NCBI RefSeq assembly: GCF_031178445.1
Contig: NZ_JAPSIY010000004.1
Location: 1 to 64,000, forward strand
Length of the DNA: 64,000 nucleotides
Source of the DNA: Microbacterium sp.
GTDB taxonomy: Bacteria > Actinomycetota > Actinomycetes > Actinomycetales > Microbacteriaceae
Reading direction: 5' to 3'
Position numbers and translations under genes: made by a program
Notes under the pieces: generated by a model
Database searches by the model: none
Told to the model about the DNA's origin: nothing
Seen by the model: the letters and a program-made list of their open reading frames with translations, nothing else
Part shown: one piece after another, positions 36,852 to 45,750 of the stretch
How the letters are laid out: every line of letters starts with the position of its first letter
Position numbering within the stretch: the stretch's first letter is position 1

Positions 36852-37141
36852 GCGGTCCGTGACCGCGGCGGGAGCATCGCTCACCGCGGCGCGGAGATCT
36901 CGGCAGCACCCGATCCGGTCTGAGTCTCTTCCGCGCAGAGACAGTTGTACCTGCGCAAGGTGACGCGTCGGTGAACGCGGCTGGAACATCTGCGAGGCGG
37001 CCCCATCGGGTGGGCGGAGGCGAGCCGACGAGCGGGTCGAGCTGGGCGGGGTCGACAGATAGTTGGTGTCCCTAGTATTTCGTCTGCCCGCCGACTATCC
37101 TGATCACTGTGCCAAAGAAGGCACGGAGGAGCGTCAGCACA

Positions 37142-38644
37142 ATGACTCGTTTGATCCCACACTTCGTAGGCGGAAGGCACGTCGAGACCGCCGGCGGCCG
37201 CGTCGCGGACGTCTTCGACCCCAGCTCGGGGGCCGTGCAGGCGCGCGTGCCGCTCGCCACCGCCGACGAGGTTCGCACCGTGATCGAGAACGCGGAGGCG
37301 GCCCAGCCGGAATGGGCGGCGACGAACCCGCAGAAGCGCGCCCGCGTGATGATGCGCTTCGTCGAGCTCGTGCACCGCGACATGGACGAGCTCGCCCGGC
37401 TGCTGTCGAGCGAGCACGGCAAGACCTTCGACGACGCCAAGGGTGACATCCAGCGCGGCATCGAGGTGATCGAGTTCTGCATCGGAGCACCGCACCTGTT
37501 GAAGGGCGAGTATGCGACAGGGGCGGGTGCCGGCATCGACGTGTATTCGATGCGCCAGCCGCTCGGCGTCGTCGCCGGCATCACGCCGTTCAACTTCCCC
37601 GCGATGATTCCGCTGTGGAAGGCGGGCCCGGCACTCGCATCCGGAAACGCGTTCGTGCTCAAGCCGAGTGAGCGCGACCCGTCTGTGCCGGTGCGCCTCG
37701 CCGAGCTGTTCCTCGAGGCGGGTCTGCCCGCCGGCGTCTTCAACGTCGTGCACGGTGACAAGGAGGCGGTCGACACGCTCATCACCGACCCGCGCGTGCG
37801 GGCGGTCGGCTTCGTCGGCTCGACGGCCATCGCCGAGTACATCTACACCACGGCGACCGCGCACGGGAAGCGCGCACAGTGCTTCGGCGGTGCGAAGAAC
37901 CACATGATCGTCATGCCGGACGCCGATCTCGACCAGGTCGCAGACGCCCTGATCGGCTCCGGGTACGGATCTGCAGGCGAGCGCTGCATGGCGATCTCGG
38001 TCGCCGTGCCCGTCGGGGAGCAGACCGCTGATGCGCTCGCCGCCAAGCTCACCGAGCGTGTGGCCGAGCTGAAGGTCGGCCCTTCGCTCGACGAGGGCAT
38101 GGACTACGGCCCGCTCGTCACGCGCGCCGCGGTCGAGAGGGTCACCGCGTACATCCAGCAGGGCGTCGACGAGGGAGCGACCCTGCTCGCCGACGGTCGC
38201 GGCTTCACCGTCGAGGGGCACGAGGAGGGCTTCTACCTCGGGCCCACCCTGTTCGACCATGTCACGACCGACATGGCGATCTACCGCGAAGAGATCTTCG
38301 GGCCGGTGCTCGTGATCGCCAGAGCATCCGACTACGAAGAGGCGCTCGCCATGGCCTCGGACCACGAGTACGGCAACGGTGTCGCGATCTTCACGCGAGA
38401 CGGGGATGCCGCCCGCGACTTCGTCGCCAGGGTCAACGTCGGGATGGTCGGTGTGAACGTGCCGATCCCCGTGCCGATCGCGTACTTCACGTTCGGCGGC
38501 TGGAAGCGCAGCGGATTCGGCGACCTCAACCAGCACGGGGCCGACGCGTTCCGGTTCTACACCAAGACCAAGACCGTCACCAGCCGTTGGCCGGCCCACG
38601 GCATCCGCGAGGGGGCCAGCTTCGTGATCCCCACTCTGCACTGA
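37142..38644 (+). CDS. mmsA: Methylmalonate-semialdehyde dehydrogenase (acylating)
   Basis: A 500-residue aldehyde dehydrogenase family enzyme forming propionyl-CoA from methylmalonate semialdehyde in valine degradation. Family text: GVVAGITPFNFPAMIPLWK, LKPSERDPSVPVRLAELF, FVGSTAIAEYIYTTA, and GSAGERCMAISVAV with nucleophile Cys282. I favour ATG 37142, with GGAGGAG ten bases upstream and transcription from about 37108. A GTG at 37109, at the predicted transcription start, would add 11 residues. It heads the valine operon. Confidence 0.94.
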   Translation: MTRLIPHFVGGRHVETAGGRVADVFDPSSGAVQARVPLATADEVRTVIENAEAAQPEWAATNPQKRARVMMRFVELVHRDMDELARLLSSEHGKTFDDAKGDIQRGIEVIEFCIGAPHLLKGEYATGAGAGIDVYSMRQPLGVVAGITPFNFPAMIPLWKAGPALASGNAFVLKPSERDPSVPVRLAELFLEAGLPAGVFNVVHGDKEAVDTLITDPRVRAVGFVGSTAIAEYIYTTATAHGKRAQCFGGAKNHMIVMPDADLDQVADALIGSGYGSAGERCMAISVAVPVGEQTADALAAKLTERVAELKVGPSLDEGMDYGPLVTRAAVERVTAYIQQGVDEGATLLADGRGFTVEGHEEGFYLGPTLFDHVTTDMAIYREEIFGPVLVIARASDYEEALAMASDHEYGNGVAIFTRDGDAARDFVARVNVGMVGVNVPIPVPIAYFTFGGWKRSGFGDLNQHGADAFRFYTKTKTVTSRWPAHGIREGASFVIPTLH

Positions 38645-38682
38645 TCCCCGCTCCCAGGACCACCTCGTACAAGGAACTGAAG

Positions 38683-39894
38683 ATGACCACCACTGCCACC
38701 ACCGTCACGACCACCGCCGAGGAGCGCGAGGCGATTCTCGGCGCCGTGCGCGAGTTCACCGAAGCCGAGCTCACGCCGTTCGCCGCCGAGCGCGACGAGA
38801 AGCACATCTTCCCCCGCGAGAGCCTGCATCGCGCGGGCGAGCTGGGGCTGGGCGGCATCTACGTGCGCGAGCAGTTCGGCGGCACCGGGCTCGGCCGTGT
38901 CGACACGGTCGCGATCTTCGAGGAACTCGCCAAGGGTGACACCGCGGTCGCGGCGTACATCTCGATCCACAACATGGTCGCCTGGATGATCGACACGTAC
39001 GGCACGGAGGAGCAGCGAGTGCAGTGGGTGCCGCCGCTGGCGGCGATGGAGGCCTTCGGGGGATACTGCCTCACCGAGCCGGGCGCGGGATCGGATGCGG
39101 CGAACATCGCCACCAGTGCCATGCGCGATGGCGACGACTACGTGCTGACAGGCGTCAAGCAGTTCATCTCCGGCGCGGGCGAAGCCGGCGTGTACGTCGT
39201 GATGGCACGCACCGGCTCCGCTTCCTCCGGCGCCAAGGGTATCTCGGCGTTCCTGGTTCCCGGCGACGCCAAGGGACTGAGTTTCGGGGCCCCCGAGAAG
39301 AAGATGGGCTGGCATGCGCAGCCCACCCGACAGGTCATCTTCGACGGGGTGCGGGTTCCCGCTTCCTCGAGGCTGGGCGGCGAGGGCGAGGGGTTCGCCA
39401 TCGCCATGTCGGCGCTCAACGGCGGACGACTGAACATCGCGGCCTGCTCGATCGGCGGTGCGCAGTGGGCGCTCGACCGCGCCGTGCAGTACGTGCACGA
39501 GCGGGTCGCATTCGGCGAGCCGCTTGCAGAGAAGCAGTCCATCCTGTTCACCATCGCCGACATGCGCACCGATCTGCAGGCGGCGCGGCTGATGATGCGT
39601 GACGGTGCGCAGGCGGTGGACGACAAGGCGCCGGATGCCACGATGCGCTGCGCCATGGCCAAGCGGTTCGCCACGGATGCCGCGTTCGACGTCGCGAACA
39701 GGGCCCTTCAGCTGCATGGCGGCTACGGGTACCTTCAGGACTACGGAATCGAGAGGGTCGTGCGCGACCTGCGCGTGCACCAGATCCTGGAAGGGACGAA
39801 CGAGATCATGCGACTCATCGTCGGGCGCGAGATGCTGCGGCCCGCGGGTTCCGCCTCGCTCCAGCGCAGCGGCGCAGACCGGGAGGCATCATGA
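38683..39894 (+). CDS. Acyl-CoA dehydrogenase, probable isobutyryl-CoA type
   Basis: A 403-residue flavoprotein that oxidises acyl-CoA and passes electrons to ETF. Family signatures are GGYCLTEPGAGSDAANIAT and QLHGGYGYLQDYGIERVVRDLRVHQILEGTNEIMR, the latter including the C-terminal signature. AAGGA lies upstream of ATG 38683. Its place between mmsA and mmsB makes isobutyryl-CoA, from valine, the best substrate guess. The stop overlaps mmsB by four bases. Confidence 0.92.
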   Translation: MTTTATTVTTTAEEREAILGAVREFTEAELTPFAAERDEKHIFPRESLHRAGELGLGGIYVREQFGGTGLGRVDTVAIFEELAKGDTAVAAYISIHNMVAWMIDTYGTEEQRVQWVPPLAAMEAFGGYCLTEPGAGSDAANIATSAMRDGDDYVLTGVKQFISGAGEAGVYVVMARTGSASSGAKGISAFLVPGDAKGLSFGAPEKKMGWHAQPTRQVIFDGVRVPASSRLGGEGEGFAIAMSALNGGRLNIAACSIGGAQWALDRAVQYVHERVAFGEPLAEKQSILFTIADMRTDLQAARLMMRDGAQAVDDKAPDATMRCAMAKRFATDAAFDVANRALQLHGGYGYLQDYGIERVVRDLRVHQILEGTNEIMRLIVGREMLRPAGSASLQRSGADREAS

Positions 39895-40775
39895 CCCGTA
39901 TCGCCTTCCTCGGCCTCGGGCACATGGGACTGCCCATGGCGAAGAACCTCGTCGCCGCCGGACACGAGGTGCACGGTTACGACGTCGTGCCCGCCGCGGA
40001 CGAGGCGGCCAGGGCGGCGGGCATCCCCGTGGCAGACAGTGGCGCTGCCGCCGTCGCCGACGCGGACGTCGTCATCACCATGTTCCCCGCGGGCAAGCAC
40101 GTGATCGCGGCGTACCGCGACGAACTGCTCGGCGCGGCGAAGCCGGGCACGCTGTTCATCGAGTCCTCCACGATCGCGGTCGACGAGGCGCGCGAAGCAC
40201 ATGAGATGGCGATCGCCGCGGGGCACCGCAATGTCGACGCCCCCGTCTCCGGCGGCGTCGTCGGGGCGGAGAACGGGACGCTCGCTTTCATGGTGGGCGG
40301 CTCCGACGAGGACTTCGCTGAGGCCCTGCCGCTGCTGGAGGCGATGGGCAAGCGCATCGTGCACTGCGGCGGGCCCGGTCTGGGGCAGGCGGCGAAGGTG
40401 TGCAACAACATGATCCTCGGAATATCGCAGATCGCCGTCGCGGAGGCCTTCGTGCTGGGGGAGCGGCTCGGCCTCGAGCATCAGGCCCTTTACGACGTGG
40501 TCTCGCAGGCGTCAGGTCAGTGCTGGGCGCTCACCACCAACTGCCCGGTGCCCGGACCCGTGCCGACCAGCCCCGCGAACCGCGACTATCAGCCGGGCTT
40601 CGCAGGGGCGCTGATGGCCAAGGATCTCGGGCTCGCGCTGCAGGCGATCGAGGGCACGGGGACGGATGCCAGAATGGGGCGTCTCGCAGAGCAGATCTAC
40701 GCCGCCTTCGCCGCGGGCTCCGGCGCCGGACGTGACTTCTCCGGCATCATCACGGATATCCGCGTCGCGGGCTGA
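39891..40775 (+). CDS. mmsB: 3-hydroxyisobutyrate dehydrogenase
   Basis: A 294-residue enzyme oxidising 3-hydroxyisobutyrate to methylmalonate semialdehyde with NAD. The Rossmann start is FLGLGHMGLPMAKNL. The substrate motif is DAPVSGGVVGAENGTLAFMVGG, and catalytic Lys lies in GQAAKVCNNMILG. It forms the step before mmsA. The ATG overlaps the acyl-CoA dehydrogenase stop. Confidence 0.95.
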   Translation: MTRIAFLGLGHMGLPMAKNLVAAGHEVHGYDVVPAADEAARAAGIPVADSGAAAVADADVVITMFPAGKHVIAAYRDELLGAAKPGTLFIESSTIAVDEAREAHEMAIAAGHRNVDAPVSGGVVGAENGTLAFMVGGSDEDFAEALPLLEAMGKRIVHCGGPGLGQAAKVCNNMILGISQIAVAEAFVLGERLGLEHQALYDVVSQASGQCWALTTNCPVPGPVPTSPANRDYQPGFAGALMAKDLGLALQAIEGTGTDARMGRLAEQIYAAFAAGSGAGRDFSGIITDIRVAG

Positions 40776-40929
40776 GCGGCCGGCCGCGCGATCGGCGCGA
40801 GCTGCTGTCCGAGGTTCGCATCGGCGGAACAGGCGGTGAACGAGTGCGCGGACGGGGGCCTGCGACGCCCGGGCGTGCGCACGCCTGGAATACTGGAGGG
40901 GCCGCAACGCCGCGGCGGAGGGAGCGAAC

Positions 40930-41706
40930 ATGTCCGAGTACGAGACGATCCTCGTGGAACAGCGAGGACGGGTGGGATGGATCACCCTCAACAGGCCGGA
41001 GGCCCTCAACGCTCTCAACGGCCGGGTCTCCGAAGAGGTCTCTGCGGCGGCGTCCGCATTCGACGCGGATGAGGGAATCGGCGCGATCGTCGTCACCGGA
41101 TCGGAGAAGGCGTTCGCGGCCGGAGCCGACATCAAGGAGATGGAGTCGAAGACCGGCGCCGAGATGCTCGACACCGACCACTTCGGCGCATGGAACACCT
41201 TCGCCGCCGTGCGCACCCCGGTGATCGCCGCGGTCTCCGGCTACGCGCTCGGAGGCGGGTGCGAGCTGGCGATGATGTGCGACATCATCCTCGCCGCGGA
41301 TTCGGCCACCTTCGGCCAGCCCGAGATCAACCTCGGCGTGATGCCGGGCATGGGTGGCACGCAGCGCCTGATCCGCGCCGTGGGCTATTACAAGGCCGCC
41401 GAGCTGATCCTCTCGGGCCGGTTGATCAAGGCCGACGAGGCCGAGCGCATCGGCCTGGTGTCGCGCGTGGTGCCGGCATCCGATCTGCTCCGAGAGGCGA
41501 GCGAGCTCGCCGAGACCATCGCCTCGAAGTCGCTGCCGTCGGTGTACGCGGCGAAGGCGGCGCTGGATGCGGCGATGGAGACCTCCCTGTCCGACGGCCT
41601 CGCGCACGAGAAGCAGGCCTTCGCGGCACTGTTCGACACCGCCGACCAGAAGGAGGGGATGGCCGCATTCCGGGAGAAGCGCCCCCCTCACTTCGTGCAC
41701 CGATGA
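40930..41706 (+). CDS. Enoyl-CoA hydratase
   Basis: A 258-residue crotonase-fold enzyme with the oxyanion-hole text AAGADIKEM and [15 protein letters not shown], and catalytic Glu in [19 protein letters not shown]. In this setting it would hydrate methacrylyl-CoA in valine degradation; fatty-acid substrates are also possible. GGAGGGAG precedes the ATG. It is 154 bases after mmsB, with an AATACT-like -10 in the gap, so it may have its own promoter. No separate 3-hydroxyisobutyryl-CoA hydrolase gene is seen here. Confidence 0.92.
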   Translation: MSEYETILVEQRGRVGWITLNRPEALNALNGRVSEEVSAAASAFDADEGIGAIVVTGSEKAFAAGADIKEMESKTGAEMLDTDHFGAWNTFAAVRTPVIAAVSGYALGGGCELAMMCDIILAADSATFGQPEINLGVMPGMGGTQRLIRAVGYYKAAELILSGRLIKADEAERIGLVSRVVPASDLLREASELAETIASKSLPSVYAAKAALDAAMETSLSDGLAHEKQAFAALFDTADQKEGMAAFREKRPPHFVHR

Positions 41707-42152
41707 GCGGCGCGATCGACGTGCTGCCCGACGACGCCGACCTGACTCTTCCCGAGACCGATCGTCGCGCGCTCGTCGAGTGGACGGTGGCGTGCGCCGA
41801 GCGACTGCTGCCGCTGTTCCGTGCGGAGCGACCGGACGACGACCGGCCCCGTGAGGCGCTCGACGCCGCACAGGCCTTCCTGCGGGGTGAGCTGCAGATC
41901 GGCGAGGTGCGCGAGCGCGCCTTCGCCTGCCATGCCGCCGCGCGCGAAGCTCGCGATCCGTCGGCCATCGCGGCGGCTCGGGTGTGCGGCCAGGCGGCCG
42001 CCGTGGCGCACATGGCGGGACACGCCAGGCAGGTGCCCCGCTACACGGCCAAGGCGTTCCCCGGCGACCGGTCGCGGCGCGACGAGGAACTCGCCTGGCA
42101 GCGCATGCAGGTGCCTGAACGCTTCGACCACTACGTGTACCACGGCGACTAG
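41703..42152 (+). CDS. Imm5-like putative immunity family protein
   Basis: A 149-residue, Ala/Arg-rich helical protein. The text [38 protein letters not shown] and [17 protein letters not shown] matches the family annotated as putative immunity protein (Imm5-like). No toxin gene is nearby. Its start overlaps the enoyl-CoA hydratase stop by four bases, so it is co-translated with a metabolic enzyme. That argues against a classical toxin-immunity role here. I know no function for the chromosomal stand-alone members. Confidence 0.75.
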   Translation: MSGAIDVLPDDADLTLPETDRRALVEWTVACAERLLPLFRAERPDDDRPREALDAAQAFLRGELQIGEVRERAFACHAAAREARDPSAIAAARVCGQAAAVAHMAGHARQVPRYTAKAFPGDRSRRDEELAWQRMQVPERFDHYVYHGD

Positions 42153-42204
42153 CGTCGACGCGCTGCCCGGCGCGAGCGCTCTCACAGGCGGAACACGGCT
42201 CCTG

Positions 42205-42275
42205 CGCGAGAAACCACTTCTGGCACGAAACACCCGCGCGCACGTGGGTTCTCATGCCGAACGTGGTTTCTCGCG
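42205..42275. repeat. 71-base imperfect palindrome between convergent genes
   Basis: CGCGAGAAACCAC (42205-42217) and GTGGTTTCTCGCG (42263-42275) are perfect 13-base arms. The inner arms also pair imperfectly (GGCA with TGCC, CCC with GGG). It lies between convergent genes and could be a bidirectional terminator or a dispersed extragenic palindrome. The 158-base gap has nothing else. Confidence 0.7.
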
Positions 42276-42309
42276 GACGCGCGGGGCGCGCCGACACGGG
42301 GCGCGAGCG

Positions 42310-42753
42310 TCAGCTGCGCAGCTCCTCCAGCGCCTTCGCGAGACGGCGCTCGCGGGTGGCATCCTGTTTGGCTTCGGCGATCGAGCGCGCGATCTCCTTG
42401 CGGCGCGAGTACGACAGTCCGTCGAAGGCGGCCTTGGCGTCTGCATCCGATTCCAGCGCAGCGGCGAGTGCTTCGGGAACCTCGACCGTCCGTTCGGCGG
42501 TGTCTGGCGCGATCACCACATCGAACTCATCGCCGAGCTCCACACCCATCTCGGCACGCGCCGCCTTGCTGAAGCCGATCAGGTTCTGCCCGCCCATCCG
42601 CGCGAGGCGCAGCCGCGCGGCGCGTTCGCCGATCGTGACGACGACCGGGAACGTCTTCGCCGCGCTGAGCGTCGCGACCTGCTCATCATCGAGCACGATG
42701 GCACCGGCGGGACCCATGGGCTGAAGGACGGTGTGCAGGCGGAGTTCGCTCAT
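42310..42753 (-). CDS. DUF1905/YdeI-type small protein
   Basis: A 147-residue protein. An N-terminal barrel-like DUF1905 part (FPVVVTIGERAARLRLARMGGQNLIGFSKAARAEMGV, split) precedes a YdeI/OmpD-associated helical end (LSYSRRKEIARSIAEAKQDATRERRLAKALEEL). The molecular role is not established. A minus-strand TATGAT (42761-42766) lies seven bases before ATG 42753, so a leaderless message is likely; an upstream Met at 42783 would overlap the promoter. Confidence 0.8.
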   Translation of the reverse strand: MSELRLHTVLQPMGPAGAIVLDDEQVATLSAAKTFPVVVTIGERAARLRLARMGGQNLIGFSKAARAEMGVELGDEFDVVIAPDTAERTVEVPEALAAALESDADAKAAFDGLSYSRRKEIARSIAEAKQDATRERRLAKALEELRS

Positions 42754-42873
42754 GCCAGGCATCATACGCGGCGGGGTTCTCACGTCGACAGCGGTGATCG
42801 TGCAGGCCTAACCGGGCAGGCGGCTCCTCGCAAGGGGGTCCGGCGCGGGGAGGCGGCTGGTTATCGTCGACCC

Positions 42874-43860
42874 ATGAGCGACGTGACGATCTTCGCCCCC
42901 TCGCCGACACTGACGGTGACCGTCGAGAACGCGGGCGACGCCGACGAGATCCACATCCACGCGGGCGGGCAGGGGGTGTGGCAAGCCCGGATGCTGCGCC
43001 GGCTCGGCGTCTCGGTGACGATGTGCTGCTCCCTCGCCGGTGAAGCCGGAGCGGTCATCCGGCACCTGCTCGAGGACGACGGGGTGGAGGTCGTTGGCAT
43101 CGAGCGGCCGGGCCGTGCATCCGCCTATGTGCAGGACCGCCGCCGGGGCGAACGCAGAGAGGTCGGCGCCGAGATCGGCGACCCGGTCGCGCGTCACGAA
43201 CTCGACGAACTCTACGGGGCGGTCATCCGCGAGGGGATACGCACCGGCACCGTCATACTCAGCGGGCCCGTGGCTGACGACGTGCTGCCGGCCGACACGT
43301 ACCGCAGGATGGCGGCCGATCTGCGAGAGGCGGGATGCACTGTCGTCGCCGACCTCTCCGGCGAGCGGCTGGATGCAGCGCTCGAGGGCGGGCTGCACCT
43401 GCTGAAGGTCAGCGACGAGGAACTGCGCGACCACGGCTTCGACACCGGCTCGATGCAGGCGCTCACCGAGGCGATGGCTTCGCTGCGATCGCGCGGCGCC
43501 GGAACAGTCATCGTCACCCGTGCCGCTGAACCACTGCTGATGCTCGACTCGGAGGGGATGCTCGAGGTCACCCCGCCGAAGCTCGAGGTCGCAGACAGTC
43601 GGGGCGCGGGCGACTCGCTGATTGCGGGAGTGGTCGCAGGCCTCGTTCGCGGTGAGCCGGCGCGTACGGCGATCACGCTCGGAGCGGCCGCCGGAACGAC
43701 GAACGTGACCAGGCACGGCCTCGGCACGGGCGACGCCGACACGATCGCCGAGCTCAGGGGTCACGTGCGCACGCGTCCACTCGGCCACGAGGACGACGAA
43801 AGCCGGGGTGTGAGCCCCGACGGCCTGGCATCGCTGATCGAGACGGAGGAGGAAGGATGA
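42874..43860 (+). CDS. PfkB-family carbohydrate kinase
   Basis: A 328-residue kinase with early HIHAGGQGVWQARMLRRLG (the substrate-binding Gly-Gly) and the ATP/anion-hole motif DSRGAGDSLIAGVVAG with catalytic Asp. The first strand ends resemble 1-phosphofructokinases, but ribokinase- or nucleoside-like substrates cannot be excluded. A TATCGT box (42862-42867) is six bases before the ATG, which implies a leaderless message. The stop overlaps the surE start by four bases, so kinase and phosphatase are made together. Confidence 0.88.
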   Translation: MSDVTIFAPSPTLTVTVENAGDADEIHIHAGGQGVWQARMLRRLGVSVTMCCSLAGEAGAVIRHLLEDDGVEVVGIERPGRASAYVQDRRRGERREVGAEIGDPVARHELDELYGAVIREGIRTGTVILSGPVADDVLPADTYRRMAADLREAGCTVVADLSGERLDAALEGGLHLLKVSDEELRDHGFDTGSMQALTEAMASLRSRGAGTVIVTRAAEPLLMLDSEGMLEVTPPKLEVADSRGAGDSLIAGVVAGLVRGEPARTAITLGAAAGTTNVTRHGLGTGDADTIAELRGHVRTRPLGHEDDESRGVSPDGLASLIETEEEG

Positions 43861-44597
43861 CCCGCGTCCTGGTCACCAATGACGACGGCATCGCCTCGCC
43901 CGGGCTGCACGCCCTCGCCACAGCCCTCCTCGGCCGTGGGATGGACGTGGTGATCGCCGCGCCGGTGGCGCAGTCCAGCGGATCGAGCGCATCGATCATG
44001 GCGGAGGATGCCGAAGGGCGCATCCGCGTCGAGCGCCGCACCCTGGAGGGGCTGGAGGAGATTCCGGCGTACGCCGTGCACGGCGGTCCGGGACTGATCG
44101 CGCTCATCGCCGCCAGGGGAGCCTTCGGCGACCCGACCGATGTGGTCGCATCCGGGGTGAACCACGGGGCGAACGTCGGGCGCGCGATCCTGCACTCGGG
44201 AACCGTGGGCGCCGCACTCACCGGCGGGCTCAACGGGGCGTGGGGCGTCGCGGTCTCACTCGATGTGGGCCTGGCGCCGCGGGAGTTCCAGTGGGATGCC
44301 GCCGCCGAGGCGGCTGCCGACCTGGTGCCCGCTCTGCTGCGGCATCCGCGTGGCACCGTCATCAACGTGAACGTGCCCAACACGCCAGACAGGCGTGGCG
44401 TCGTCGAGGCCGACCTCGCTCCGTTCGGAATCGTGCAGACGACACTCACCCAGCACGACGAGCACAACGTGCGCCTCGCCGTCGAGGACCTTCCGCGCGA
44501 CCCTGTCCCCGGCAGCGACGCGGCGCAGCTCGCCGACGGCTGGATCACCGTGACGGGACTGGATCCCGTCTCGCACGTGCCGCTGGGCATCGTCTGA
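43857..44597 (+). CDS. surE: SurE-type 5'/3'-nucleotidase
   Basis: A 246-residue metal-dependent phosphatase of nucleoside monophosphates. It has the SurE start VLVTNDDGIASPG with two Asp metal ligands, PVAQSSGSSASI, and SGVNHGANVGRAILHSGTVGAA with the third ligand Asn. It is translationally coupled to the PfkB kinase gene, an unusual partner, since SurE is often next to pcm. Confidence 0.93.
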   Translation: MTRVLVTNDDGIASPGLHALATALLGRGMDVVIAAPVAQSSGSSASIMAEDAEGRIRVERRTLEGLEEIPAYAVHGGPGLIALIAARGAFGDPTDVVASGVNHGANVGRAILHSGTVGAALTGGLNGAWGVAVSLDVGLAPREFQWDAAAEAAADLVPALLRHPRGTVINVNVPNTPDRRGVVEADLAPFGIVQTTLTQHDEHNVRLAVEDLPRDPVPGSDAAQLADGWITVTGLDPVSHVPLGIV

Positions 44598-44609
44598 TGC
44601 GAGCCTCGC

Positions 44610-45056
44610 TCAGGAGAAGTGGGCGCTGATCCCGTCGTTGCGCTCGCTGATGACGGCCATCAGGTGACGCCGCATGGCAGTCGCGTCCACGACGCGGCCC
44701 AGCAGACCGAACGGCGAGCGGAACTCGATCGTGTCGCGCATTCGCGTGCCATCCGCATCCGGAAGGAACTCGTGCGTGTGCACGAACGACGCGAACGGGC
44801 CGCGGACCTGCCTGTCGCGGAACCGGTGCGGGCGGTCGAGGTCGTACACCGCCGAGGTCAGCCGGAACCGGATGCCGAAATGCCTGGCGCTCCACGTGAT
44901 GCAGTCGCCCTCCCGCAGCATCCCCGAAGTCGGGCCGGCGACCACGCGCTCGCGGTGCGACCTCTGTGATCGCACGTGCAGCCCGACGTCGAGAGAGAGG
45001 TCGAACACCTCGGAGGGCGAAGCGGGGACCACACGCTCCAGCACGAACGACGGCAT
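44610..45056 (-). CDS. SRPBCC-family protein
   Basis: A 148-residue START-like fold protein: VLERVVPASPSEVFDLSLDVGLH at the start, TSAVYDLDRPHRFRDRQVRGPF in the middle, and a final helix with AMRRHLMAVI. Such proteins bind hydrophobic ligands in a cavity. It lies 14 bases after the marR-family gene on the same strand, so it may be controlled by it. No ligand can be named. Confidence 0.82.
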   Translation of the reverse strand: MPSFVLERVVPASPSEVFDLSLDVGLHVRSQRSHRERVVAGPTSGMLREGDCITWSARHFGIRFRLTSAVYDLDRPHRFRDRQVRGPFASFVHTHEFLPDADGTRMRDTIEFRSPFGLLGRVVDATAMRRHLMAVISERNDGISAHFS

Positions 45057-45070
45057 CGACGATGTCCGGG

Positions 45071-45607
45071 TCAGAGCGGGTCGGGCAGGGGGCGCGGATC
45101 GGTGAAGTCGCCGGCGTTGCGGCGCAGCCGCGCCACGATCCCGACCAGGGCGCCGGCGTCGTCGGCGTCCACTCCCGGATTCGTGAACACCTCGGTGTTG
45201 AGCGCGAGGGTCGCCCGCTCGACCAGCTCACGACCCGCATCCGTGAGGGTGAGCATCGCAGCGCGACCGTCGTGCGGATGCGGTTCGCGATTGACCAGGC
45301 CGTCGCGCACGAGCCGCTCCGCCGTGCTGGTGAGGCTGGTGGCGTGCACCTGCAGACGGGCCACCACGCTCGACAGGGGCAGTCGGCCGTTGCGGCTGAA
45401 GGCGAGCAGGCGCAGCACCTCGTAGCGGGCGAAGCTCAGGCGGAAGGGCTTGAGCGCGGCATCCACCCGCGCCAGCAGCAGCTGCTGCGCGCGCATCACC
45501 GAGATCACCACGGCCATGCCGTCGGCCGAATCCGTCCACCCGTGAGCGAGCCACTGGCGCTTCGCCTCGGCGAGCGGATCGATGGGAAGGGGGCGGGGAC
45601 GAGGCAC
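45071..45607 (-). CDS. MarR-family transcriptional regulator
   Basis: A 178-residue winged-helix regulator: FARYEVLRLLAFS, LPLSSVVARLQVHATSLTSTAERLVRDGLV, PHDGRAAMLTLTDAG. I chose GTG 45607 since a minus-strand TACGCT lies six bases upstream; longer readings would cross the palindrome at 45643. It is divergent from etfBA and precedes the SRPBCC gene, so it may regulate either. Confidence 0.88.
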   Translation of the reverse strand: MPRPRPLPIDPLAEAKRQWLAHGWTDSADGMAVVISVMRAQQLLLARVDAALKPFRLSFARYEVLRLLAFSRNGRLPLSSVVARLQVHATSLTSTAERLVRDGLVNREPHPHDGRAAMLTLTDAGRELVERATLALNTEVFTNPGVDADDAGALVGIVARLRRNAGDFTDPRPLPDPL

Positions 45608-45642
45608 CGTCTCAGCGTATCGCTCGTGACGAAACGCCCGGT

Positions 45643-45726
45643 TATGTATACATACGCCCGCGTTCCGTGTGTTGTTCCGCGTGGTCAGAGCCGCTTTGGG
45701 TACATAGACCCAGATGCGGATAGACT
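45643..45726. promoter_or_regulatory. Operators and promoter between marR and etfB
   Basis: TATGTATACATA (45643-45654) is a perfect 12-base palindrome like those before the methylcitrate gntR gene. TGGGTACATAGACCCA (45697-45712) is a second palindrome with five-base arms. It overlaps a TTGGGT (45696-45701) that could be the -35 box of etfB, with TAGACT (45721-45726) as -10 after a long 19-base spacer. Confidence 0.5.
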
Positions 45727-45750
45727 CGGCCATGGCGTGAGGAGATGTCG

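Noticed and set aside
42205-42275. CRISPR repeat
   Set aside because: Only one inverted pair, no repeat-spacer periodicity and no cas genes.
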